A DNA stretch of 64,000 bases from Motacilla alba alba (lineage: Eukaryota > Chordata > Aves > Passeriformes > Motacillidae). Of this stretch, positions 15,601 to 29,878 are shown one piece after another. Every line of letters begins with the position of its first letter. Positions within the stretch are counted from its first letter, which is position 1. Both the position numbers and the translations under genes were made by a program. Location: assembly GCF_015832195.1 (NCBI RefSeq), contig NC_052034.1, positions 4,365,501-4,429,500 on the forward strand, read 5' to 3'. The notes under the pieces are model-generated. The model worked only from the letters and a program-made list of their open reading frames with translations. It had not been told where the DNA came from and made no database searches.

Positions 15601-18600
15601 GGGGTCCCAATGAGCCCCCTCGGGTCTCTGCTTGGTTGCTCATGGTTGTGTCCCCCCACCCTCTTACAGTTCCTGGATCAGGAGAACAAAATGTGCCGCA
15701 CGCAGCTGCTGGAGGTGGAGGGCAGGCTGAACTCCACGCTGGCCACGCTGCAGGAGCGTGTCCTGCAGCACAAGGAGCTGATGGAGTCCCACCAACGCCT
15801 GCGGTACTGCCCCACTCACCAGCTCCACTCAAACCCCTCTATTTTTGGGAAATCAAGCCCTTCCTGGGTGTCAGAGGGGACATTTTGACCATGGTCACTG
15901 CTGCTCCAGACAAGTGTAGTGGTCCAGGTGGGTGGGAGAGACTGTGGGGAAGGCCAACAGATCCCATCTTGAGGGAAACTGCCTAAATCTGTGGTATTTG
16001 CGCAGTTGCTGGTTCATGGTGAGAGGCAGGCATGTCCCCATCCCACATCGAGGAAGGGAAATGCTGCTCCTGCTGAGGCTGATGCCATCCCACAGGGAAG
16101 AGCAGGCTGCCCTCAGCAAGGAGCTGGACAGCACCAAGGCTGAGCTCCTCAGCTTGCAGACAAAGAGGAACAAAGTTTCTTGGTGCTCCACGGACATTAT
16201 GGAGAGCAAGATGCGGTTGCAGGAGCTTGCTGACTGCCTCAAGGCTGCTCTGGAAGAGCAGGTAGGAGCCCTGTGGGGACAAGGACAACACGATGGCCTG
16301 GGGGAGGTCACACATTCATGGCTCTCCGTGGCATGGCTTTGAGACACTGTGCTTGCTGGGACAGTCACAAGCTGCACTCTGGTGCTGTACTCTCCTTCCC
16401 CTCTGAAGGATGATGATGATGCTCCATCGAGAAGCAAAGCCTGGACCCCGGGTCCCCGGACCCCGGGCTGGCAGACCCCACGCCGTGCCTGGACCCCGGC
16501 CTTCCGCACCCCGGCCTTCCACACGCCGGCGTGCCACACCCCGCATCGCGCCACCAGCTCCTTCGTGGGCAGCGTCCTGAAAGCCGTGGCAGGGAAAGGT
16601 GAGTGGAACCCCCTCTCTGGGTTTTGGGGAGTCCCAGGATGGGGATTGCTCCTTCCCGTGCTGGGGGATGCGCAGGACTGGGCACAGCCGCTGTTCTCTT
16701 GCAGATGCCAATGAAACCACCAGAAGTGGGAGTAGAGTTGCCAAGGACAAACTTGCACCTGTGTCAAAGGCAATAGGTATTGGGGCTGGGACCCTGCTCT
16801 GAAGCTGCAGGGCTGCAGTGCAGAGGGATGAGCAGCCACGCCTTCCTTTGTGTGCCCTGGGGCTGATGTTCCCTCGGTGTTGCTCATGGGGCTCTTTCCT
16901 GCCTGCAGATCCCGAGGACGCTCTGCTGGAGAGCGTGAAGGAGCTGAGAGCTGTGGTCTCCAACCTTGCCATGCTGAGCTCCCGCATCCAGGAACTGGAG
17001 CAGAGCGAGTTCAGGGCACTGCAGACAGAGATGTGAGTTCAGAGCGGGCTCGTGTCAAGGGTTGGGCACGGGCATCACTGTCCTGGGCATGGCCTTTCCT
17101 GCAGGCAGCCTGCCTGGGTCTGCCTCTTGCCCAGCCCTGGATTAGATTTCTCCTGTCATGGCTAGATGGGCTTTTTCCAGCTGGCTGGGCTGGACCAGGT
17201 GTCTTCTCTCACCATGGGCCCAGGGGCACGCCCAGGAGGGGGTTTGGTACCTGGTGCTGTGCTTGGCTGTGGTCCCCACCCTCTCACCACCACTGTGCTC
17301 TCCCAGCTCTGACCTGCAGCTCCGCCTGGAGACAGTGACAGCTGAGAGCCAGGAGAAGGTGGATGCCCAAGCTGCCACCATTGCCAAGCTGAACAAGGCA
17401 CTGAGGACCAAGCTTGAGGTAAGCCAGAAGTGGGCCAGCGCTCACCCCAGGGCAGAGCCAAACTGGGACGGGCGCTGATCTAGGACATGGAGAAATCTGG
17501 TGATGCCCCATGGGTGTTCCTGGCTTGTCTGACCTCCAACATGAGAAAACCCGCTCTGGGTCCTGGGGGTGGCCAGGGTCGGGCACTGCCTGACCCCGCT
17601 TCTTCCTCCCTGTCAGAATGAGAAGGAGCTGCAGGACGTGGTGAAACAGCAGGAAGAGAAGATGTTGCAACTCATCGACAAGAGTGGGGAAGTCATGGTG
17701 TGTGATGGGGGCATGGGTGGGCAGCACCCTGGGGTGCTGCTGGGCACAGGACCCCTCCCAGCATCCCTTTTTTCCCCTGTAGAGGCTGAAGGCAGAAGTC
17801 TCGGAGCTGAAGCGCTTGCTCCAGCGTGCAGAGACAGAGGCCAAGGTGCTGTGGGAGGAGATGAGGGACAAGGAGCACCAGGTGGACACTGCCTACGTCC
17901 AGGAGCGGGTCATGCTGCGGCGGGAGGTGAGGCCGGGGAGCTGCAGGGCTGAGGGCTCCTCATGTCACCCCACCATGGACAAGGAGACCTCTTCAGACCT
18001 TGCTCCTCCCACCCTGACCCCACTTCAGAGCTTTCCCCCGCAGGGATCTTCAGCAGGGCTTGCTCCTTTTGCAGGTGGATAAACTGCGGCTGCTGCTGGT
18101 GGAAAAAGAGGATGAGAACATACGGCTCACTGACAAGTACCTGGAGCAGGTATGGGGAGCCTCAAGGGGCTGCCCTGGCTCCAGTCATAGAATCAGAATG
18201 GTTTGGGTAGGAAGGGACCATAAAGGTCACCTAGCTCCAACCCTCCTGACACGGGCAGGAGTCCTCTCTCCCTTCTGGGCTGGTCCCTGCCCAAGTTTGG
18301 AGCAGAGTTCTGACGGGCATCTCCCACCACCACAGGTCCGAGGGCTGGAGATGAAGTTCCATCATACCCAGAAAGTGCTGAGGACCCATGAAGAGATGCA
18401 GGAGAAGATAAAAGAGGTGAGAGTTACAGTTTATTTCTCACCCTTGCTGTGACTGCAACAACACCAACCCAAACACTGTTGCTGCTGCTGTCCCCAGGTC
18501 CTGTCGGCTGTTCCTGAGGTGGCTCTGGGTTGCCAGGAGCTCCAGAGCCTGCTGCACTACCTGGGCCTGAAGCCAGCCAGCAAGGAAGCTGCTGAGCCGC

Positions 18601-18605
18601 TATAG
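9675..18605 (+). CDS. SPAG5: SPAG5 (astrin), spindle/kinetochore protein, complete
   Basis: Astrin stabilises bipolar spindle and kinetochore-microtubule attachment with its partner SKAP. Exons: 9675-9698, 9857-9958, 10173-12475, 12559-12751, 13290-13388, 13498-13632, 13924-14043, 14284-14376, 14533-14667, 14791-14884, 14968-15061, 15148-15229, 15670-15803, 16096-16261, 16409-16598, 16705-16776, 16909-17032, 17307-17418, 17617-17697, 17783-17926, 18075-18149, 18336-18416, 18498-18605 (TAG). All phases join: 1586 aa against about 1,193 in human. Exon 3 (768 codons) is Ser/Thr/Pro-rich and disordered-looking, with two tandem-repeat arrays that explain the extra length. The C-terminal half is heptad-like, Glu/Gln/Leu-rich coiled coil. 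Exons 5-6 resemble exons 8-9. Exon 15 holds a Thr-Pro cluster. Identity comes from architecture and its position between RSKR and ALDOC; primary sequence similarity is modest, as expected for a fast-evolving gene. Confidence 0.85.
10563..11055 (+). repeat. SPAG5: coding 48/63-bp tandem array in SPAG5 exon 3
   Basis: In-frame units start at 10563, 10611, 10659, 10707, 10755, 10818, 10866, 10929 and 10992 (the last degenerate). The 16-aa unit is PSSSTVPASVCSSISE. The 21-aa variant replaces ISE with MPVPSTPE. The first eight copies are nearly identical at the DNA level, which indicates recent homogenisation. Confidence 0.92.
11730..12377 (+). repeat. SPAG5: coding 36-bp tandem array, 18 units, SPAG5 exon 3
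   Basis: Eighteen in-frame 12-aa units of the type TPVPTVVAGTST (648 bases). Central copies alternate between a T/S-P-V-P-T-V-V-A-G-T-S form and a TPVSTVAAGIG form, making a 72-bp dimer. The sequence is Thr/Ser/Pro-rich and mucin-like. Confidence 0.93.
18183..18275 (-). repeat. CR1 LINE 3' fragment
   Basis: The + strand reads catagaatcagaatggtttg followed by ggtaggaagggaccataaag, the reverse complement of the CR1 3' end. It lies in a SPAG5 intron. Confidence 0.8.
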
Positions 18606-18653
18606 CCTGTAGCCTGAAACCTTTCCTGTTGTTAATGTTGTAATTATTTATTG

Positions 18654-18659
18654 AATAAA
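18654..18659 (+). terminator. SPAG5: SPAG5 polyadenylation signal
   Basis: An AATAAA lies 49 bases after the SPAG5 stop and is followed by a GT-rich sequence (gttgtgttggctttt). Confidence 0.8.
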
Positions 18660-20480
18660 GTTGTGTTGGCTTTTACCCTGCCTGCTGTGTGCATTCAGGA
18701 AGCTCCTGGTGCTGTGGGTGGGGACAACTCGTCCAGCCTGTGCCGGTTGCTCCTGTTCTGTCACGGGGCTGTGGGCACAGCTCCCTGCCACCCCAGGGCC
18801 TCTCCTTCTTGGCGGGGGACACATCGTCCCCCCCTCTCTGCCAGTGTTTGCTCTCAATAAGGGCCCGCGTTCCCCAGGCTCCCACCCTGCGGCCCCGGCA
18901 GCAGCCTGAGTGCCCGGGCTGAGCCAGCTTCCCTCCCCTGCTCCCTGCTCCTCCTCCTGCCCTAGATTCCCTCCTGCCCTGCTCTGCAGGGGCTTGTCTG
19001 GACCCTGCACCCCGTCCTGGGGCTGCGGGCACGAGCCTGTTGCGTGGGACTTGTTCCAGAGGTTGGATTCCTCGCCTTATCGCAGGGATGGTTCCAGAGG
19101 TTGCATCCTGCACCCCCATCACGGGGCTGTGGGCACACGCCTGTTGCACGAGGATGTTTCCCCCTCCCAGGCTGGCTCCAGCACGCAGCATCCCATGGCT
19201 CAGCCAGCGCTGGGAGCTCTGCCAGCTCCTGCTCCCAACCCCCCTTGGTCGCTGCTGCTGCATGGAGGGGGGGCTCCCTTAGGGGCTCCCCAGCTCCCAG
19301 CACAGCTCCAACCTCACCTCCCTTCTTCCCTGCGGGGGCAGCTCCTGCGGGATCCCCCTCCCGGTGTTCCTGACCCCAAGGATGCTCCCCACCGCCATGG
19401 GGACCACGCGGCACCCTCCCTCCCCTGCGAGGGCCCAAAATAGCAGCACTCCAACAAGTGCTCTGGTTTTTAATGGCCTCTTTCTCCTGCCCAAGGGGGA
19501 TGGAAATCACCTTCTCCTGCCCTCTGCCACAGCCCTGCCGCTCTGTGTGGGGCGGGTGCTGTGACACGTGGGGCGCTGGCACCGATTTATCTACCCGGGA
19601 AATGTTTGGGGCTGTGCCTCCGTGTCCTGGGTGTGTGGGTGGCTCGTGGCAGTGCTCTCTGCTCCCTGCCACTGCCTTCCTCCCTGCCCTGTGACCCCGT
19701 GGGGTCGGGTACAGCCTCCCGAGATGCAAGGCCAGCAGCGGGGGGCCCCGGCTCTGGGATGCAGGGAAATGTGTTCCCTTCCCTGGATTCGGGCCACGCA
19801 GGGCGGCTGAGCCTCCTTTTACGGCGGGATTCAGCACAGCGGGGCCCTGGCAGCCGTCCCCGTGGGGCGAGTGGGGACACTAGCATTGTCCCTGTGCCGG
19901 CTGCGGGTGGTTTTTTAGGGGGGGTTGGTCTCCTGTGAGTGTCCCCACCCTGTCCTGGAGGGTCTGGGGCTCAGTGCTGCTCCAGGGCACAGAGGTGGCA
20001 CGGTTTGGGCATCCTGCACAGTTACAGTGACCCCAGCCTGGAGGTGGAATAAGGGGGTCCCTGGCTCAGGAGTGATGAAGAGAAAGTCTCTTTTTAGATA
20101 ATAGTGGAAATAGGGGGCACAGCCTGGAGGTGGTTTGGAGGGGTCACTGTCCTTAGTTGGCAGTAGCAATAGGGGGGCACAGCAGGGTCCCCATCAGCAA
20201 CAGGGGGGTGTCAGAGGTCCCTGCCCATAACCAAGCAGGGGTGGTTGGACAGAGGGGTCTCCAGCAGCAACTGGAGATGGCACAGTGGAATGGCCTAGGT
20301 GGCATGAGGGGGCCTTCCCATGACAAGGTGTGACTCAGCTGTGTCCCTGGGCGGTGGCAGGGGGGGCACAGAGGGGTCCCCATCACCAGAAAAGCATTGC
20401 AAACGTGTGATACAGTGGGGTCTCCAGCCTGTGATTGTCACCTTAGGGTCTCCAGGAGCAGGGGGCTTGTCGCCAGCGTG
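18660..20480. other. SPAG5-ALDOC intergenic region with degenerate minisatellites
   Basis: No exon is recognised. Two low-copy degenerate repeat zones are visible. One at 18760-19150 is built on tcacggggctgtgggcac. The other at about 19950-20380 has recurring aggtgg...ggggtccc / cagcaac blocks. An AATAAG-like string near 18856 is not supported as a poly(A) site. Confidence 0.5.
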
Positions 20481-20489
20481 GGGCACGAC

Positions 20490-20681
20490 CCCGGTGGGGG
20501 GGGGGGGGCGCAGCCGGCGGGGGGAGCGGGCGGTGGCGGGGGCGGGCCGGGGCGGGGCATGGGGCCGGTCCTGCCCGGTGCCGCCCCGCCGGTCACGTAG
20601 CTCTGCGGCACCGCAGCCACATTTACCGCGGGGCCAGAGCGCGCAGCCCGCAGTCCGTACTCGTCGCCGCCGCCCGACACG
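20490..20681 (+). promoter_or_regulatory. ALDOC: ALDOC promoter and probable non-coding exon 1
   Basis: This has a G-run (twelve or more G at about 20496-20507), GC boxes (ggggcgggccggggcggggc) and a tcacgta motif near 20591. A good splice donor (gtactg) at 20682 would end a non-coding first exon, which would join the acceptor at 21611, just before the Kozak-like ccaccATG. Vertebrate aldolase genes have a non-coding first exon. The start of transcription is inferred. Confidence 0.5.
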
Positions 20682-21611
20682 GTACTGGGGGAGCCGGGGG
20701 TCGGGGAGAGCCGAGGGGCCGGGGGGAAGCTGCTGGGGGGACAGCCGGGGGGTCCCGGCGGCGGGAGGCGGCAGCCCCGCCGAGCCTCCCGGGTGTCTCC
20801 GTGCGGCATCCCGGGGGTCGGTCCGCGCTGGGGGGGGCTCCAGGGCAGAGAGATCCCCGGGCATGGGGGTATTGGGGGTTTGGGGGGACCCAGGATCCTC
20901 CTCCTGCGCTGGCGGAGCTCGAGTTTCTACGGTGCCGGCCGGGGGAATCGAGCGCCCCGGCTTTTGGGGGCATAACCGGCCCCACGACGGCGCCAGCCCC
21001 GGGGTATCGCCATCCTTGGAGTACCCCAAACTTTGGGTACCTCCATCCCCGGGTTGTGCCGCCCTGGGGCGGCTCCGTCCCCCATTCCCGGGCTATTTCC
21101 GTCCCCCGGTATCCCTATCCCCGTGTTATCGTCATGGCCCACGTAACCTCCCCGCGGGTTATTCCCGACTATGGAGTATCTCCGTCTCGGGGTACCCCAA
21201 AGTCCGGGAAACTCCAGACTCAGGTAGTGCCTCCCTGGGGTTTCTCGTTCCCCTTTGCCCGGAGTATTTCCGCCCCCCCCGGCACCCCCATCCCCGGGCT
21301 GTTTCCGTTCCTCGCGGGGTATTCCCATCCCCAGGGTACCCCCATCCCGGTCCCCTCGTGTCCTGCGTGGGTCCCCAGGGAGCTGCGCTCCCTCAAGATG
21401 GCTGGGCTGGGGGCGGGCTGGCAGGCAGCAAAATGGCTGGGAGCTGCCCGGCATCCTCCACGATCCCTGCCACGAGGCTTATACAACGTGCCCTGGCCGG
21501 TGGGGTCGGGCTGCCAGCCCCGTGGGGGTCCCCGCTCCCCGGGGAAGGGGCTGTGTGTGGTTTCGGGGTGTCGCCCGGCTGGTGCGTGACTCAGTCCCCG
21601 TCCGCTCGCAG
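20682..21611 (+). repeat. ALDOC intron 1 with degenerate repeats
   Basis: The first intron is GC-rich, with many imperfect repeats of ccccatccccgggctatttccg-type blocks of about 20-28 bases between 21000 and 21360. No coding exon was seen. Confidence 0.45.
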
Positions 21612-21622
21612 CCACCGCCACC

Positions 21623-23988
21623 ATGACGCACCAACACCCCGCGCTGACGGCCGAGCAGAAGAAGGAGCTGTCGGACATCGCGCTGCGGATCGTGGCCCCG
21701 GGGAAGGGCATCCTGGCAGCCGATGAGTCCGTAGGTCAGTTTTGGGGGGGGAAATCTGTCCCGCCACCCCTTTTTCCCGCTCCGGATGGAGGCTGACGAG
21801 AGTGCTGGGTGCCTGCAGGGAGCATGGCCAAGCGCCTCAACCAGATTGGGGTGGAAAACACGGAGGAGAATCGCCGGCTGTACCGCCAGATCCTCTTCAG
21901 CGCCGACAGCCGGGTGAAGAAATGCATCGGGGGCGTCATCTTCTTCCATGAGACCATGTACCAGAAGGCTGATGACGGCACCCCCCTTCGTCCAGATGAT
22001 CAAGGACAAGGGCATCGTTGTGGGCATCAAGGTGTGGAGGGTGTCCTGGTGGGTTTGTGGGGTGCTGAGGGTGCTTGGGGGGTGCTGGTGAGGCTCAGCC
22101 TTCCTCTCATTCCACAGGTGGACAAGGGTGTTGTGCCTCTGGCCGGGACCGATGGCGAGACCACCACGCAGGGTAGGTGTTGCAGGGGCTGTGAGGTGTG
22201 GAGCCAGGGGGTTTGGGGCTGGAGCCACGGGATTTGTGGCTGTGGGGCTGACGTGCTGCCCCCCAGGTCTGGATGGGCTGTGGGAGCGCTGTGCCCAGTA
22301 CAAGAAGGACGGGGCAGACTTTGCCAAGTGGCGCTGCGTGCTGAAGATCAGCGAGCACACTCCCTCCGCGCTTGCCATCATGGAGAACGCCAACGTCCTG
22401 GCCCGCTACGCCAGCATCTGCCAGCAGGTATGCCTGCTGCCATCGCCCCCAGGGTGGGCAGTGACCTGTAGGATGGGTACTGACTTGTGTGGGCAGGTAT
22501 TGGCCCATGGGGGTGGGCACACGTCTGTGATGATCAGCATTGCGCCTGTGCAGTGTTGATGATCCCTGGGGATCATCCCCAGCAGCTGGACATAACCGTG
22601 TTGGGTAACACTCACGTGGGTGGACATGGGGCATTGCCCCGTGGCACGGGCATCACCCGTAGGGTCAGGTGTCAATCCGTGGGGCCAGGGTGGCTACGTG
22701 CACCTCACAAACCTGGGCATTACCCCACAGGGCCCGGAACTGACCCTCCCAGCTTGGGCATCCCCCCATGGGGCTGGGCATCACCACCAAGGGTGGCCTT
22801 GAGCTCGAGGCTGAGCATTGCTCTGCAGGTCTGAGCATTGTCCCACGTAGCCATGGGGCTGAGGGGTGCCCAGGGACATCACTGTGATGGCATCTGCTGT
22901 TGTGCTGCTTGCAGAACGGCATCGTGCCCATCGTGGAGCCGGAGATTCTGCCTGATGGTGACCACGATCTCAAGCGGTGCCAGTACGTGACGGAGAAGGT
23001 GAGTGGTGGGGTGGCAGCAGGGCGGGCACCGTGCCGTGCCGTGCCATGCCAGGGGACTCCACGCTGCCTGTCCTCCCCAGGTGCTGGCAGCTGTCTACAA
23101 GGCACTGAGCGACCACCACATCTACCTGGAGGGGACCCTGCTGAAGCCCAACATGGTGACCCCTGGGCACTCCTGCCCCACCAAGTACAGCCCGGAGGAG
23201 ATCGCCATGGCCACTGTCACCGCTCTGCGCCGCACCGTGCCCCCAGCCGTGCCAGGTACCAGCCCTGGCATGTGGCAGAGACCAGGAGAGCGATACCCTG
23301 TGTCCCCTCCCGTGCCATAACCCTGCTCTCCACAGGTGTCACCTTCCTGTCTGGGGGTCAGAGTGAGGAGGAGGCTTCCATCAACCTCAATGCCATCAAC
23401 ACATGCCCGCTGGTGCGGCCATGGGCCCTCACCTTCTCCTACGGGCGGGCGCTGCAGGCGTCGGCGCTCAGCGCCTGGCGCGGGCAGAAGGACAACGCTG
23501 AAGCTGCCACCGAGGAGTTTGTCAAGCGTGCAGAGGTGATGGGGGTGGCTCTCCTGGGAGGGGAGTGCCAGGGGCTGGGGTGGTGAGGACACCGAGGACT
23601 GTGTGCCCATGGGAGGAGGGGTGGCTGAGGACCATGTCCCAGAGGCTGAGAGAAAACAGCCTGCAGGATGCCAGGGACCATGGTCCCCATGGAAGAGACA
23701 CAGTTCTGTCTCTGTGGGGGGAACATTGAGAGCTGTGTTCCTATAGGGGAGTGAGGGGTGCCAAGGGCCACATCCCTGCTCTGCTCCCCAGGTGTCCCCA
23801 TGAGCTGGGGGACCTGAAGGCTGTGTCCCCAGTTCCTTGGGGACCTTGAGTGACACCCCAAGCGTGACCGCTGACCTTTCCTTCCCCCGCAGGTGAACGG
23901 GCTGGCAGCGCTGGGCAAGTACGAGGGCAGCGGGGACGACTCGGGGGCCGCCGGGCAGTCCCTCTACGTGGCCAACCACGCGTACTGA
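21623..23988 (+). CDS. ALDOC: ALDOC, fructose-bisphosphate aldolase C, with apparent +1 frame break
   Basis: Class I aldolase: cleaves fructose-1,6-bisphosphate to DHAP and glyceraldehyde-3-phosphate in cytosolic glycolysis; the C isoform is brain-enriched. Exons: 21623-21734, 21819-22031, 22118-22172, 22267-22427, 22915-22998, 23081-23255, 23336-23535, 23893-23988 (TGA). Motifs are LAADES, the WRCVLK lysine, the Schiff-base lysine in [24 protein letters not shown] and the C-terminal tyrosine of ANHAY. The isoform call rests on [22 protein letters not shown] agreement with vertebrate aldolase C and the SPAG5/PIGS neighbours. Exon 3 is 213 bases where 212 is needed. A run of six C at 21981-21986 shifts the frame 16 codons before the exon end. 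With one C fewer the frame reads [16 protein letters not shown] and the product is 364 aa, the family length. Everything else is intact, so an assembly or read error is more likely than a pseudogene. Confidence 0.95.
22428..22914 (+). repeat. degenerate minisatellite in ALDOC intron 5
   Basis: The intron is filled with imperfect blocks such as gggcatcaccc / catggggctgggcat / gggcattgccccgtgg at about 25-30-base spacing, 22490-22870. The repeats are strongly diverged. Confidence 0.5.
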
Positions 23989-24365
23989 GCCCCGGCCGGG
24001 CACCCCACCGGCCCCGGCCCCCGCCCCGGCCCCTCCCCGCCACCGCTCACACCCCGCTTCCACCCCAGCCGCCCAGGGGAGCCGCCACGCGGGGAGGGGA
24101 AGGGGGGAGCGCCCCGCGGGATGTCCGCAGATGGAATGGGGGGTCCGGCTCAGCCGGGCTCTGGGGGGAGCCACCCGGGTGCCCCTTTGGCCGGGGGCTC
24201 CGGCCGGGCCGTGAGGGGAGGAGGGCAGGCCGCGTGGGGGGCGGGAGGGGAGGCCTGGGGGTGCCCCTGCCCTGCCGTAGCTTTGCAGTCCTGGTCGCTG
24301 CCGCCCTTGGGGCGCCTGTGTTGTGTTCGCCGTGTGCACCCCGTGTACCAAATAGCCTAACAACG

Positions 24366-24371
24366 AATAAA
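24366..24371 (+). terminator. ALDOC: ALDOC polyadenylation signal
   Basis: An AATAAA lies 378 bases after the ALDOC stop, just after ccaaatagcctaacaacg. Confidence 0.75.
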
Positions 24372-24699
24372 TGGTAGAGACAGCGCTGTGCCGCCTCTTT
24401 CCTCGCCCCGCGGGGCACCCGGGAGCTCTTGGCCCCCCCTCACGCTCCGGGCATCACCGTCTTGTGCTCACTTACGCAATGAGCTGTGCTGGGTCTCAGC
24501 CCGCCCATACACGTCGTGAGGCTCCGTGAGCTTGGCAGGGGGTGCGTGGGCTCCCCGTGAGGGCGGTGGGGTGGGTGAGGAGCTCCTGTCTCCTCTCTCC
24601 GCGTCTCTCGCCCGGTCCCGGTACTCTGCGCTGCTCCGGTGCCCACGGGCGGAGACGCCACATGTCCCTCCGCGGACCTCGTACCGGGCAAAGCTCGCC

Positions 24700-24854
24700 G
24701 CCTCACGGCCGATACGTGCTCTGATTGGTTCCGCTGCCCGCCCGTCTGTGCTGCCGCGCCTCGCACGCCGCGCCCATTGGGTGCTTTAGGTATTCTGAGT
24801 TCTGATTGGCCGAGCTGGCTCAGGCCGCGCCCCCAGCGGGGCCAGGAAGTGAAG

Positions 24855-24860
<6 letters not shown>
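24700..24860 (+). promoter_or_regulatory. PIGS: PIGS promoter: three inverted CCAAT boxes, ETS and YY1-like sites
   Basis: Inverted CCAAT (ATTGG) occurs at about 24724, 24776 and 24805. An ETS-type aggaagtg (24845-24852) runs into aagatggtggc, a YY1-like motif overlapping the start codon. This is a typical TATA-less housekeeping promoter. Factor binding is inference. Confidence 0.55.
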
Positions 24861-28733
<3,873 letters not shown>

Positions 28734-29012
28734 GCGATGGTGCCCTGGCTGGGGGCTGTCCCCACCCCGTGGGGTGGTGGTGTCACAGACTCATGGCCCA
28801 GGAAGGCACCCCAGGGTCCAGGCCTGGCTGCTTGGCTTGGGTGTGCCAGGGCCAGGATGCAGGAGTGGGAAGAGAGGCTGCTTTGGGAAGTGGGAAGGGG
28901 TCTCAATTTGGGTGCTGAGCCCTCCTGCACCCACAGAGGCTGAGAGGGGAGGGACGGTGCTCTCTTTGTGCACCCCCAGCTTGGTGCTGTGTTCAGAAGA
29001 AGCTGCTGTGTA

Positions 29013-29018
29013 AATAAA
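29013..29018 (+). terminator. PIGS: PIGS polyadenylation signal
   Basis: An AATAAA lies 280 bases after the PIGS stop, followed by a GT/TG-rich stretch. Confidence 0.8.
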
Positions 29019-29218
29019 GAACCCCCTGTTCTCTGGGGGGCTGATGTGGGGCTGTGTGACCCTCCTTTAGCCTTCTGGGGGGTATCTATTGCCCTGCCTT
29101 CCCCTGGCCCAGCTTTCTTGCCCCCACTCCATTGCTTTATGGGCTCTGGCTCCTGCCTTATGGGTATTTAACCAAAAATACTTGTTTGGGGAGGGGGGAC
29201 AGTTCCTGGGGGGCCAGT

Positions 29219-29463
29219 GACAGAATCACAGAATAATGAGGTTGAAAGGGACTCTAAGACCATCAAGTCCAACCTCTGCCCTAACACCTCAACTAAACTA
29301 TAGCACCAAGTGCCATGCCCAGTCTTTTTTTAAACACATCCAGAGATGGTGATTCTACCACCTCCCTGGGAAGACAAATCCAGTGCTTTATTATTTTTTC
29401 GGTGAATTTTTTTTTCCTAATATCCAACCTCTACCTTCCCTGACGTAGCTTGAGCCTGTGTCC
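29219..29463 (-). repeat. CR1 LINE fragment (diverged subfamily)
   Basis: The + strand starts gacagaatcacagaataatg, then ttgaaagggactctaagacc and atcaagtccaacctc, the reverse complement of a CR1 3' region. It lies in the PIGS-UNC119 spacer. It contains a short T-rich insertion. Confidence 0.85.
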
Positions 29464-29878
29464 TCCAGTTCCTGCAGTCCATCCCGTCCATGGGCGCAGA
29501 GCCCCCGGGGGCAGCCCGGGCTCCAGCTCCTCCACCGTGTGTCGGTCTGAGGGTGCTTAGGGTGGCTGTCCCCTGCTCTGGGCCAGGTGTGGGGTCTGTC
29601 CCCACCTCACCCGGGGGGCTGACCCCCATGGCGGGGGTGGTTCGCAGGAGGGGAGACCCCAGTCTCCTCCAGCAGAAAGGGCTCGCCCTGACCCCCTGGG
29701 AGCAGCGTGGAGGAGCCGCTTCCCTCCCTCGCCCTGTTCCTCCCCCTTCCCGCGGAGCCGGGCGGTGCTGCGCGGCCGGGGGCGGGCCGGGGGCGGCGAT
29801 GGCGATGCCCCTCCCGGTGCGGCGGCGCGCAGCGGGGCCGGGGCCGCTCACACCGGCGGCGGCGGCGGCGGCGGGGCC

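Noticed and set aside
21623..23988. ALDOC as a pseudogene
   Set aside because: Introns, all other phases, catalytic residues, stop codon and poly(A) signal are intact. One base in a C run is better explained by an error or a rare allele.
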